Notes under the pieces: generated by a model
The model's database searches: none
What the model was told of the DNA's origin: nothing
The model's input: the letters and a program-made list of their open reading frames with translations, nothing else
NCBI GenBank assembly: GCA_003161435.1
Contig: PMOS01000030.1
Coordinates: forward strand, 37,949 to 101,948
Direction: 5' to 3'
Source of the DNA: Vulcanimicrobiota bacterium
Lineage (GTDB): Bacteria > Vulcanimicrobiota > Vulcanimicrobiia > Vulcanimicrobiales > Vulcanimicrobiaceae
DNA: 64,000 nucleotides
Translations under genes and position numbers: made by a program
Shown here: piece by piece, positions 35,535-44,074 of the stretch
Layout of the letters: each line of letters begins with the position of its first letter
How positions within the stretch are numbered: the first letter of the stretch is position 1

Positions 35535-38500
35535 TCAGTCGCCGTGCGCGCCCGCCGGAATCGAAGGAACCGCGGGCTCGTTCGATCCCACCTGCCGCTC
35601 GCTGCGCCGCGCGCGCCGATCGGCGAACCAACCGGCGATGCGATTCGCCGTCACGTACATCGCCGGCACGAGGAACAGCGTCAGGAAGAGGGAGCTGAGC
35701 AGCCCCCCGATCAGCACGATCCCCATCGACTGACGAATCTCGCCGCCTTCGGTATTTCCGGTCGCCAACGGCAACATGCCGAACACCATTGCGGCGGTCG
35801 TCATGACGATCGGCCGCAAGCGCGTCCCGCCCGCCGTGAAAATCGCCTCGACGTAGGTGAGCCCGCGTTTCCGCAGCGTGTTCGCATAATCGACCAGCAG
35901 GATGCCGTTCTTCGCGACCAAGCCGAACAGCATGATCAAACCGATCGCCGAGAACAGATTGATCGTCTGCTGCGTGATCGCGAGCGCAAGTAGCGCGCCG
36001 ATGATCGCCACCGGGATCGAGAACATGATCACGAACGGCGTCACGAACGAGCCGTACAGGATCACCATGAGGCAGTAGATCAGCGCGATCGAGGTGATCA
36101 GCGCGAAACCCATCGAGCCCAGGAACTCCAGGAAGAATTTCGAGTCGCCCTCCGTGCCGAGCGTCACGCCCGAGGGCAGAAAGCCGGGAGTGTGCAGCTG
36201 GGTGTTGACGAGTCCCATCACTTCGCCCAGTGTCGTTTTCGAGCTGTCGATGTCGCCGTTGACGCGTGCGATGACCTGCTTGTCGACGTGCTCGATCTTG
36301 GTCGGCGCGCGGTCGAAGGTGAACGTCGCGATCCGGCCCAGCGGCACGAGCGAGTTGTCGTTGGCGCGCACCGGAATGCGCTCGATCTCGTCGATCGAGT
36401 TGCGGTCGCGGATCGGGTACTGCAGCAGCACGTTGACCAATCCGTTCCAGGTGCGTACCTTCGTCGCGACCACGCCGCCGACAGCCGTACGAGCGACCAG
36501 CGCGGCCGCGCCCGGCGAAACCCCGAGGACGGCGGCGCGCGACGGGTCGATGCGCACGGTGAGGTGCGGCGCCGAATCCTCCGCGTTCGTCTGCACGTTG
36601 ACCGTGCCCGGAATGGAGCGGATATACGCTGCGAGCTTATCGGCCGCCGGCTGGATCACGTCGCCGGGACCCGACAACGTGAACGAGATCGGCAGTCCGC
36701 TGCCGCCACCGCCGCGGCCGGTGATCGTGACCTCGGCGCCCTTGACGACGGGCGGAATGATCGCACGCAACTTTGCGACGACCGCATCTTGGTCGCGCCG
36801 GTGATCCTTGCGCAGCGTGATGTTGAACGTACCGACGAAGCCGCCGTCGGTCGAACCCCAGCCGTCCGGCTTCGTTCCGGCGTAGGTGCGCACGGTGTCG
36901 ACGGTCGTGAAGTTCGCCATGACGGTGTTCTCGATCTTGACCAGCGTCGCTTCGGTTGTTGCAAGCGGGGTGCCGACCGGGAAGGTGAGGTCGCCGTGGA
37001 TCTGCCCGTTTTTCGAATCGGGGACGAACGCGGTCTGCACGGTGTGGTGCGTGAGCGCGAGCAGAACCATACCCGCGCCGACCGCGAGGCAGCCGACCGC
37101 ACCGGTGACCGACGCGCCGGCGTGCGAGCCTTCCATCCAAAATCCAGGGAAACGCACGGGTGAGATCCTCGTCCGCGCGAGCGGCGTGCTCCGGATGAAT
37201 ATCGGGGTGCCCGCGAAGAGGCGGCGTCCGCGGAGCATGCGACCGACCGGGATCCACAGTAGCGTCAACACGGCGAGCGCCGCGTCGACGCCGCCGATCA
37301 CGATCATCGCCTGCACTCCGGCTACCAAGGTAATCGCGTTGACGACGAGCAGCACGCTGAACCAGAACGTCATCCAGCGATGGCGGACGGTCAGCGGCAG
37401 CGCAGAGTTCTTGTACATCAAGGTCAGCCAATCGAAACCGCTCTGGAACCACACGAGGAACCGGGGCGGCACGGGGCTGCGTCTGAGCACCGACCATTTC
37501 GCAGCCAGCACCGGCGTGAGCGTGAACGACACCAGCAGCGAGAACAGCGTCGCCACGGTGACGACGATCCCGAACTCCTTCATGTACTGACCGACAAACC
37601 CGCTCAGGAACGCCAGCGGCAGGAAGACGACGACATCGACCAGCGTGATCGCAATCGCGGCGCCGCCGATCTCGGTGCGCCCGCTGATCGCCGCGTCGCC
37701 GGGCGATTGCCCCATGTCGCGATGCCGAGTGATGTTCTCGAGCACGACGATCGAGTCGTCGACCAAAATTCCGATGATCAGCGAAAGCCCCATCAGCGAG
37801 ACATTGTCGAGCGTCAGGCCCAGCGCGTGCATGGTGATGAAGGTCGCGAGCAGCGAGCTGGGGATCGCGACCATTACGACCGCGGCGTTGCGCCAAGCGT
37901 GCAGGAACAGCATCAGCACCAGCGCGGTGAGGAAGATCCCTTCAAACAGCGACTGCAGCACGCCGTTGAGCGAAGCCGTGGTGTAGTCGGCCGGCGCGAA
38001 CAGCTCGTGGAACTCGATCTGCGGGTACTTCTTCATGATCCCGAGCATCTGCGCGCGCACGACCTTGGTCGTCCCGACCTCGTCGGAGTTGATCGTGCGG
38101 TTGACGTCGAGGATCAGACCCGGCGCCCCGTTCATGTGCGAGATCAGGCGCTGCTCCTGGTGCGTGTCGGCAACGTTCGCAACGTCGCGGATGCGCAGCG
38201 TGGTCTGCGCGCCGCTGAGCACGGTGAGCGGCAGATCCGCGATGTCTTCGGCGGAATTGACCTCAGCGTGAACGGAGACGGTCGTCTCGACCGTCGGTTT
38301 GTCGATGCGCCCGCCCGGCAGGTTGCTGTTGTTGACGTTGATCGAATTGAACACGTCGGGCAGGGTTGCGCCCGCGCCCATCAACCGCAGCGGGTCGGCA
38401 TTGACGTCGAACTCGCGCACCGCCGCTCCCTCGAGATCGACGGTTTCGACGTTGGGGATGTGGCGGATGTCCGAGATAACGCGATCGTTCAACACGTCCG

Positions 38501-38957
38501 CCAGCGCGGAGGCGGTGAGCGTCTTCGAGTCGATCGCATACGTGACGACCGGAGCCTCAGCGCCGTTCTTGATCACCTGCGGCGGGTCGAGGTCGGTCGG
38601 CATGTAGACCCGCGCCGTGTCGACACGGCGCTGCACATCGATCGCAGCGAAATCCAGATCGGTGCCGAGCTGGAACTGCACGACCACGACCGCCGATCCT
38701 TCTTGCGCCGTCGCGTTGAGCGTGTCGAGGTGCTCGATGCCGTCGACCTGGTCCTCGATCGGCTTGATGACCAGCCGCTCCATCTCGGCCGGCGACGCAC
38801 CCGGATAGCTTGCCACGACGACGACCACGGGGAAATTAACGTTCGGCTGAGAGTTCTTCCCGAGCTGCGTGTACGAGATCACCCCGAACGCCGCCAGTGC
38901 GATGAAGAACATCGCGACGATGATCGGGCGCTGAATCGAAAACCGTGTCAACCACAT
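35535..38957 (-). CDS. RND (HAE1-type) efflux pump, with extra transmembrane insertion
   Basis: 1,140 residues of the AcrB/MexB class, about 90 longer than usual. Landmarks are the N-terminal FSIQRPIIVAMFFI, YPGASPAEMERLV, TM4 proton-relay pair GILVDDSIVVLENI, TM10 lysine GLVAKNGILLVDYAN and the final TM. Between RHRWMTFW (about 525) and FVPDSKNGQ (about 640), where a single helix TM7 is normal, there are about 85 extra residues including two more hydrophobic helices and a basic loop. RND pumps exchange protons for drugs or lipids with a periplasmic adaptor and an outer-membrane channel; neither partner gene is in the window. The upstream side borders the mobile element. Confidence 0.9.
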   Translation of the reverse strand: MWLTRFSIQRPIIVAMFFIALAAFGVISYTQLGKNSQPNVNFPVVVVVASYPGASPAEMERLVIKPIEDQVDGIEHLDTLNATAQEGSAVVVVQFQLGTDLDFAAIDVQRRVDTARVYMPTDLDPPQVIKNGAEAPVVTYAIDSKTLTASALADVLNDRVISDIRHIPNVETVDLEGAAVREFDVNADPLRLMGAGATLPDVFNSINVNNSNLPGGRIDKPTVETTVSVHAEVNSAEDIADLPLTVLSGAQTTLRIRDVANVADTHQEQRLISHMNGAPGLILDVNRTINSDEVGTTKVVRAQMLGIMKKYPQIEFHELFAPADYTTASLNGVLQSLFEGIFLTALVLMLFLHAWRNAAVVMVAIPSSLLATFITMHALGLTLDNVSLMGLSLIIGILVDDSIVVLENITRHRDMGQSPGDAAISGRTEIGGAAIAITLVDVVVFLPLAFLSGFVGQYMKEFGIVVTVATLFSLLVSFTLTPVLAAKWSVLRRSPVPPRFLVWFQSGFDWLTLMYKNSALPLTVRHRWMTFWFSVLLVVNAITLVAGVQAMIVIGGVDAALAVLTLLWIPVGRMLRGRRLFAGTPIFIRSTPLARTRISPVRFPGFWMEGSHAGASVTGAVGCLAVGAGMVLLALTHHTVQTAFVPDSKNGQIHGDLTFPVGTPLATTEATLVKIENTVMANFTTVDTVRTYAGTKPDGWGSTDGGFVGTFNITLRKDHRRDQDAVVAKLRAIIPPVVKGAEVTITGRGGGGSGLPISFTLSGPGDVIQPAADKLAAYIRSIPGTVNVQTNAEDSAPHLTVRIDPSRAAVLGVSPGAAALVARTAVGGVVATKVRTWNGLVNVLLQYPIRDRNSIDEIERIPVRANDNSLVPLGRIATFTFDRAPTKIEHVDKQVIARVNGDIDSSKTTLGEVMGLVNTQLHTPGFLPSGVTLGTEGDSKFFLEFLGSMGFALITSIALIYCLMVILYGSFVTPFVIMFSIPVAIIGALLALAITQQTINLFSAIGLIMLFGLVAKNGILLVDYANTLRKRGLTYVEAIFTAGGTRLRPIVMTTAAMVFGMLPLATGNTEGGEIRQSMGIVLIGGLLSSLFLTLFLVPAMYVTANRIAGWFADRRARRSERQVGSNEPAVPSIPAGAHGD

Positions 38958-39129
38958 ACAGCGTAGGCCGTCCTCTCGTCAGCCGCCCGAAACTACGAGC
39001 CCGGATGGCCGGATGTTTCGGCCTTACTACTAATTTTACCGTTGTCGTCTTGGGCGCGTCCCGGCGGCCCCCGACATCGAACCGCCGAGCCATCAAAGAC
39101 GGCTCGGCTCTCGAAGTAACATTGAGGGT

Positions 39130-39186
39130 TTGGTGCGCGAGACTGGGCTCGAACCAGCACGCCCTTGCGGGCGCTAGCCCCTCAAG
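39130..39186. repeat. Left attachment site: displaced 3' part of tRNA-Leu
   Basis: 57 bases identical to 48186-48242. It corresponds to the 3' portion of the tRNA-Leu gene (CCA end, T arm, variable arm, anticodon arm), but the sequence diverges just past the anticodon loop (acag instead of ctag), so no tRNA can form. It is the original 3' end pushed away by integration. Confidence 0.93.
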
Positions 39187-39537
39187 ACAGCGAGGAGGCG
39201 CTATCCCCCGCTCAGTGTTCGACCCTCTGTAACAGCAGAAAGTCACGGCAGACGAAGGAGAATTTCATCTCATTCAGGTCACCGAAACCGTTCGTTCAGG
39301 TCCGCCTCTGACCGCTCTGCTCCGCTCGATTGGCACTCAGATTGGCTCACCAGCGGCGGTGAAAGTCCGACACCAAGCGCGTCGAATGCTCGCTTCGGCG
39401 ATGCGCCACAAAGGGCGCGATCCCGGGTCTGCGAATCCAATGGACAACGGGTGTCCGCTTTATAGACTTGGGACCGCACCAGCGGCGCGCCGTACCCGGT
39501 CCTCTGCCGGACACAAGAGGCTTCGCAAGGACCTCCA
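39187..39537. other. Left-end non-coding region of the element
   Basis: About 350 bases with no convincing gene. A short segment at 39329 (attggcactcagattggc) resembles the codons for GTQIG at the integrase C-terminus but is too short to call a remnant. Antisense and overlapping ORFs here have no features. Confidence 0.5.
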
Positions 39538-40080
39538 ATGGCGTTGCACTCGGCACTCACCCTACTAGCCACAGTGGCCACAGCATCGTCGCTGACGTAC
39601 GACGGCACGGTGCTCCAGCACGAGTATGGCTTCCTAACGGTTCGCGATACTAACTGCCATGTTCACGAAGTCGATCTCGCGGGCTTCGATAATACATCCT
39701 CGGGTAGACGTGTTCGGATTGTCTCCATATACGATCAATCGGTTGGAGTCGAAAGGCCGCGGCGTATAACATTTGACGTAGGTCGCGGTGCGCCGACAAA
39801 TTGCGAAACAGCCGGAGCCGTTCAGTCAATCACGGGAGTTATCGTCTCGTACAGCCATGGCAACGGGCTCGGACTTCTTGCCATCCAGCCTGCTGGGAAA
39901 AGGCCCGTTACGTTTACAGTGCCGATGACGCGAATAGACTATTTCGGCAATCGTGCTGTGCCAGATGACCTGGCGAGCCGCGTAACATTCGGACGTACCC
40001 GCGTACGAATCACCTTCCGCACGGTGATGGATGTCGACGGCACCAGCATCGAAGTGCTGGGCGTTAATCGCGCACCATAG
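39538..40080 (+). CDS. Small secreted hypothetical protein
   Basis: 180 residues with a short signal peptide (LTLLATVATASS) and a beta-rich body of alternating polar and hydrophobic residues (TYDGTVLQHEYGFLTVRD, VQSITGVIVSYSHG, RTRVRITFRTVMDV). The ATG at 39538 follows AAGGACC at good spacing. Two cysteines (TNCHVH, PTNCET) may form a disulfide. I recognise no family. It is the first gene of the element from the left, on the same strand and 44 bases before another secreted protein, so the two may be co-expressed. Confidence 0.6.
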   Translation: MALHSALTLLATVATASSLTYDGTVLQHEYGFLTVRDTNCHVHEVDLAGFDNTSSGRRVRIVSIYDQSVGVERPRRITFDVGRGAPTNCETAGAVQSITGVIVSYSHGNGLGLLAIQPAGKRPVTFTVPMTRIDYFGNRAVPDDLASRVTFGRTRVRITFRTVMDVDGTSIEVLGVNRAP

Positions 40081-40124
40081 GTCTTTCCCAATCCGATTCT
40101 GCAGGTTGTCGCCGAAAGGCACCT

Positions 40125-40559
40125 ATGAGACTACACGCACTCTGGCCAGCGTTCATCCTTGCATTATCTGTTATATCAAGCCGCGGGCCTGTCGTGGCCG
40201 CTTCCAGCGGCATGACATTACCCGACTGCGCTGGCACGCCAATCGTCAAACCGAAGAACGTGGTGCTAACGTGCGCCGATGCGGGCGTTTCAGTAGGTCA
40301 ACTCTCTTGGACCGGCTGGGGAAACGCGTTCGCGGCCGCGACGGGAATCGCATCGGTAAACGATTGCAAGCCAGACTGCGCGGACGGTCACTTCCACAAG
40401 TACAGAATCGTCTTAATCGCAAACGGCCAGGAGCGTTGCCCGAGCGGGCAAACGGCGTACGCTCGCGTTACATACGCTTGGATCGGCCGCTCTCCGTATC
40501 CGCAGGACGCGCCGGGCACGACGGACCCGGTAGTCCCGTATCCATGTGGCAAGGGGTAG
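40125..40559 (+). CDS. Small secreted cysteine-rich hypothetical protein
   Basis: 144 residues. A signal peptide (WPAFILALSVISSRGPVVAAS) precedes a domain with six cysteines (LPDCAG, VLTCADAG, NDCKPDCADG, ERCPSG, YPCGKG) and the stretch QLSWTGWGNAFAAATG. The pattern LxCAD...LxWxxWG...NDCxPxCAxGxFHxY is one I associate with uncharacterised secreted proteins of actinobacteria and relatives; no function is known to me. A ribosome site (AAAGG) lies before the ATG at 40125. Disulfide bonding outside the cytosol is expected. Confidence 0.65.
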   Translation: MRLHALWPAFILALSVISSRGPVVAASSGMTLPDCAGTPIVKPKNVVLTCADAGVSVGQLSWTGWGNAFAAATGIASVNDCKPDCADGHFHKYRIVLIANGQERCPSGQTAYARVTYAWIGRSPYPQDAPGTTDPVVPYPCGKG

Positions 40560-40620
40560 ATCGCCATACGGTAGGCTCGTTTTTAGTTCGAAGCACGTTG
40601 GCAACGACGTCGCTCGCCGA

Positions 40621-41277
40621 TCAAGGACGGACCTGTCCGGCATCGACAAGGCCCGTTTGATTGTTCAAATTGGATGCCGTGTCAGTCACATGCACCTTGT
40701 CATAGTCCTTCCATTGACTCTCCTGGCTGATACCACTGTGGCAATAGAGGCTTTCGCGACCAAGATACTTCACATGGATTCCCGCACTGATTGTGTCAAG
40801 ACCCTCCACTCGACCCAACAAATCTCTTGGCTCGGAATGACCGCTTGCAACGTCCTCCGCCATCACATCTAGCGCATTGCACCAGGCAGACTTCGTTTTG
40901 TAAAAGTAGGTCCATGATTGCGAAGACGAACCGACGATGGTGGCATGATTCTCGAATACGCGACGCGATGGTGGCGTCTCGCCGAATTCGACTGAAGAGC
41001 CTTGTTGCGTCACATGCATAGACGATTCCGTTGGAGGGCTTGTCGCGACATGAAGCGCGGGGCCCGGCGTGTATCGGTCGGCAGGCTCGGGCGTGGATGA
41101 TCGCGTCGCTACATCTTGTTCGCCGCCGAATACGTTGTGAACGACCTCGTACCCGCCGAAAACAATCAGGCCGACAACGGCCACGGCGGCGACCCCACAA
41201 CCCGCGAGTACCGCCTTCGCGCCAAACAACCGCCCAAGTACAAGCAGCACGACGACGAAGCCGATCAGCCAGATCAT
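40621..41277 (-). CDS. Membrane-anchored hypothetical protein with RLFGAKAVL module
   Basis: 218 residues. Two hydrophobic helices at the N-terminus (IWLIGFVVVLLVLG and CGVAAVAVVGLIVFGGY) are joined by RLFGAKAVL; a Ser/Thr/Pro-rich linker and a soluble domain of about 110 residues with two cysteines (SAWCNALD, SLYCHSG) follow. The same N-terminal module, with a different soluble domain, starts the protein at 42771-43325. It faces away from the PLD-like gene 308 bases to the right. A degenerate copy of this gene's two ends lies at 42599-42738. No family is recognised. Confidence 0.6.
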   Translation of the reverse strand: MIWLIGFVVVLLVLGRLFGAKAVLAGCGVAAVAVVGLIVFGGYEVVHNVFGGEQDVATRSSTPEPADRYTPGPALHVATSPPTESSMHVTQQGSSVEFGETPPSRRVFENHATIVGSSSQSWTYFYKTKSAWCNALDVMAEDVASGHSEPRDLLGRVEGLDTISAGIHVKYLGRESLYCHSGISQESQWKDYDKVHVTDTASNLNNQTGLVDAGQVRP

Positions 41278-41584
41278 TGGGCCACAGTTTCGGCGGTTAA
41301 GGCATCGCGACCGCCCGGCTCCGTCTGGTTCGGCGCGAAATGGGCCTTCCCCAGCCCTGGCCGCCCGGCTGGACTCCTCGGCTCAGCCCGTTTCGACCCC
41401 AGGAACAGCGTTCGGCGCGATCTGGCGGTCAGGAAAACTCAGCGTCGATCTGACGCCGCATGATGAACAAATCGTCCGGCATCCAAAGGTCAGGCGGCTT
41501 CTCAAGGTCGGCTAGTTGCTAGGCCCAGCGCCCAAAGCGACGAAGGCTCAAGGTAGAACATCGCGCGACAAGGAGAGTGGCCTC

Positions 41585-42574
41585 GTGATTCTTTACGACG
41601 CGGAAGCGATCCGGGGAAAAATCAAGTCCGTTCTCGCCACAAGGAATGGCCGACGCTACGCTCTCGTGGCCTTTGTTGGTCAAGACGCGCTGGCTTTCGT
41701 CCACGAGCCCAAGGGCCTCATTGTGTACTGCTGGCCAAATGTCGCGGCGACCAGTCCAGATGGCGTGAAGAGTCTAATTAGCAAGGGCGCAAAGGTCTAC
41801 TTCGTAGACCGCCTACACATGAAGTTGTTCTGGTCGAATGGTGGAGGCGCTGTTATCGGCTCATGCAATCTTACGCAAAACGCCCTCGGTGGTGGAGCGA
41901 CTTCACTACGCGAAATGGCGTACTTCACGCCCGATGCGTCTCAAATACGTATTGATGACGTTTTAGCAACATTAAAGGCTTCCAGATGTGAGGTAACGAC
42001 TTCTGTACTCGCGGCATACCGCAAACAATACAACGCCGCGGCAGCGCGTCGAGACGAGTGGAAGCACAGTCGCGCTAAACAAAGACCCAAGACCGTCACA
42101 TTCGCGGAATATATGCGTGAACCGCTTAAGAGGGACCAACGAATAGTGACGACATGGTGGAACGGCTACGAAGACAAGGTGCCAAAGGCAATCATAGAAG
42201 CGGTGCGCGTATTTGAGGACGAATCTGAAACACGCGACCCGGAAAAGTTCATCTTGGACTACGTCTATTGCATCGGCACACCTAAGCGTGGCGATTGGAT
42301 TCTCGCCTGCAGGCTTGGTCAAAACGGTGGATATGGTAGACTGCACTGGGTATTTACTCACGTGGTCGCTAAGCGTCGGAAGAATGGCGGCCAGTGGGCG
42401 GCAATCGAACTCAAACGGACGACGGAAGCCGCGCCCTTCGATTGCAAAGACCAACGGTTCGTCGCGGCCTTCAGACAATATGCTGAAGAAGTGGGGTTCG
42501 AGCGGAAGGAGACTTTGGTGCTTACCGAGCCAAGGCTCGCCAAAATTGCCGCGTACTGGTCAGAAGCGGATTGA
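41585..42574 (+). CDS. PLD-family (HKD) nuclease-like protein
   Basis: About 329 residues from the GTG at 41585, which has AAGGAG nine bases upstream; the ORF-track TTG at 41516 has none. Residues about 1-130 form a single PLD fold: VILYDAEAIRGKI, ALVAFVGQDAL, then HMKLFWSN and IGSCNLTQNALG. The spacing H-x-K-x4-N-x6-GSxN matches the PLD motif except that Asn replaces the Asp. The C-terminal 200 residues (QRIVTTWWNGYEDKVPKAI...) are unrecognised and may bind nucleic acid or a partner. Single-HKD proteins of this kind include restriction-type and defence nucleases. It lies between two membrane-anchored proteins in a mobile element. Confidence 0.75.
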   Translation: MILYDAEAIRGKIKSVLATRNGRRYALVAFVGQDALAFVHEPKGLIVYCWPNVAATSPDGVKSLISKGAKVYFVDRLHMKLFWSNGGGAVIGSCNLTQNALGGGATSLREMAYFTPDASQIRIDDVLATLKASRCEVTTSVLAAYRKQYNAAAARRDEWKHSRAKQRPKTVTFAEYMREPLKRDQRIVTTWWNGYEDKVPKAIIEAVRVFEDESETRDPEKFILDYVYCIGTPKRGDWILACRLGQNGGYGRLHWVFTHVVAKRRKNGGQWAAIELKRTTEAAPFDCKDQRFVAAFRQYAEEVGFERKETLVLTEPRLAKIAAYWSEAD

Positions 42575-42598
42575 ACGGCTCACTCCTAGGTGCGCTAT

Positions 42599-42738
42599 GG
42601 ACGGACCTGTCCCGCCTCGACAAGTCCGGTTTGATTTGTTCAAAATCGACGCCAAGCAGAAACAGCACGATCACGAAGCCAATCAGCCAGATCATCGGGC
42701 CACGGCTTCGGCGGTTAAGGCATCGCGACGGCCCGGCT
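42599..42738 (-). pseudogene. Internally deleted remnant of the 40621-41277 gene
   Basis: Bases 42663-42738 match 41245-41320 with 7 differences in 76 (the gene's first 11 codons and upstream region), starting MIWLIGFVIVLF. Bases 42599-42644 match 40625-40669, the last codons of the same gene, with one inserted base. The roughly 570 bases between are missing, so this is a scar of a duplicated gene joined end to end. Confidence 0.8.
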
Positions 42739-42770
42739 CTATCTCCGAAACGCTTAGATCGCGATCACGA

Positions 42771-43325
42771 TCAGCATCGTCCCGATGGATTCGGTGGGTC
42801 TAGGTAAACGCCAGCCGGAGCGCACCGTATGAGTTCATGCGCCTCGAAGTTGATTGTGCGAACGTCGAAATCGTCTTGGGAAGGAGCGTACTTCTTCATC
42901 ACGAGGCTCGTAAGGCTTAGGAGTCGTCGGCCAATCGCCACAGCGCGATCTCGTTGACCCGCGCGGATCGCGTCCCCACCTGCGCTTTCAAGGACGGTGT
43001 ATGCCCCTTGTAAGTCGCGTGCCCGTTGTGGACCGTCCTCATTCTCGATAGCGCACTTCGCGAAGATGTCTGCGACCTGTTCGCTGGCGCGGGACCTGCG
43101 CGAGTAATTGTTGCCTGCGTTTAATTGGGCCGCCGCCGCTGGCCCATTGAACGCCTTGAGGTTGCAATCTTCCGCCGCGTTCGGCTTCGCAGTGACTTCA
43201 CGGCCACCAACGGCGAAGAGCGCGGCGACGAGTGCCGCAACGGCACCTCCTCCCAGAACGGCCTTCGCGCCGAACAGGCGACGGAGAACCGTGAGCGCGA
43301 GCGGGAACGCACCGATCCGCATCAT
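42771..43325 (-). CDS. Membrane-anchored helical protein with RLFGAKAVL module
   Basis: About 184 residues from the ATG at 43325 (MMRIGAFPLAL). The N-terminal hydrophobic module TVLRRLFGAKAVLGGG... aligns with that of the 40621-41277 protein, but the soluble part differs: helical, with QRARDLQGAYTVLESAGGDAIRAGQRDRAVAIGRRLL and four cysteines across the domain. No family is known to me. A TAGAAT box just upstream suggests a leaderless or nearly leaderless transcript. It converges on the PLD-like gene from the right. Confidence 0.55.
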   Translation of the reverse strand: MMRIGAFPLALTVLRRLFGAKAVLGGGAVAALVAALFAVGGREVTAKPNAAEDCNLKAFNGPAAAAQLNAGNNYSRRSRASEQVADIFAKCAIENEDGPQRARDLQGAYTVLESAGGDAIRAGQRDRAVAIGRRLLSLTSLVMKKYAPSQDDFDVRTINFEAHELIRCAPAGVYLDPPNPSGRC

Positions 43326-43418
43326 AAAGGCTTGTATTCTACAGCGGCCTTGGCTTTCCGGCCGAGAGCGAAAACGAAACTTGCTTATTTGCTTGAGTCG
43401 GCCTTGCGAGGAGAGCCC

Positions 43419-43916
43419 TTGCCGTACTGGACACATAGCAATCCCAACCCTACGCGAGGAGTATCGGCTACTGGCCTCTTCAGCCTCGGGGCGTCGGTAC
43501 GTATCATCTGCCCGTGTTTGGTCCTAATGATCTACGCGGCCGCGCCTGCCCTCTGCGACAATGCTTCAGCGGAGCGCAACGTGATCGTGCAATGTCAATA
43601 TTTGGCCGACCGGTCTCCGCGCCTTACGAATCGGCAATTCTATGAGATGTTGAATTACTGCGGGCTCGCCGTTGCTGTCCATAAGACGCGGGCCGACCGC
43701 CTTCGCGGCGCTGATCGCCAGACGGAGTTGCTTAAGGAGGCAGGGAGCCTGTTCTTCGTCGCCGTCGGCGCTCATGCAATGGGAGATGATCGTTGGGCGG
43801 CGAGCGCGATAGCGCGCAGCAGGCAACTCGCAAAGTCCGTGCGCGATAACGCCGCGAATTCCGACATCAGGCGAGATGCGATAGATTTGCTCGATACAGA
43901 AAGCGGGTTACCATAG
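43419..43916 (+). CDS. Exported helical hypothetical protein
   Basis: Up to 165 residues; the start is unsure. A TTG at 43419 behind AGGAGAG gives a signal-like hydrophobic segment (IICPCLVLMIYAAAPALC); an ATG at 43528 would leave almost no signal. The body is helical (LTNRQFYEMLNYCGLAVAVHKTRADRLRGADRQ, AARSRQ-type helices) and resembles in style the helical domain of the divergent neighbour, possibly a distant relative. No known family. The track's 43125 start lies inside the opposite gene and is rejected. Confidence 0.5.
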   Translation: MPYWTHSNPNPTRGVSATGLFSLGASVRIICPCLVLMIYAAAPALCDNASAERNVIVQCQYLADRSPRLTNRQFYEMLNYCGLAVAVHKTRADRLRGADRQTELLKEAGSLFFVAVGAHAMGDDRWAASAIARSRQLAKSVRDNAANSDIRRDAIDLLDTESGLP

Positions 43917-44045
43917 ACGCTCGCCCATGTCCCATTATCGGTGCGCGGCAATCACTGTTCCGGCGCAGATACGTTCGTTTTTGCATCGTTTCGGCGACAG
44001 CGTAGCGGCGCGGCTCATCCGGCGCGAAAACGCTATGTAGAATGC

Positions 44046-44074
44046 GCTCATATTGATACAATACCAATATGAGC
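44046..44074. promoter_or_regulatory. Palindrome over the resolvase start, likely operator or resolution site
   Basis: Perfect 10-base arms gctcattattg-type: GCTCATATTG and CAATATGAGC separated by nine bases, with the right arm covering the resolvase ATG (44069). Serine resolvases commonly bind symmetric sites in front of their own gene for recombination and autorepression. Confidence 0.6.

Noticed and set aside
39329-39350. Short similarity to the 3' coding end of the integrase (GTQIG)
   Set aside because: Fewer than 20 matching bases, wrong position relative to attL for a tandem element, and no further integrase-like sequence upstream.
39279-39608. Minus-strand ORF of 109 codons at the element's left end
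   Set aside because: It overlaps the start of the secreted-protein gene, lacks a ribosome site, and its protein shows no pattern beyond chance.
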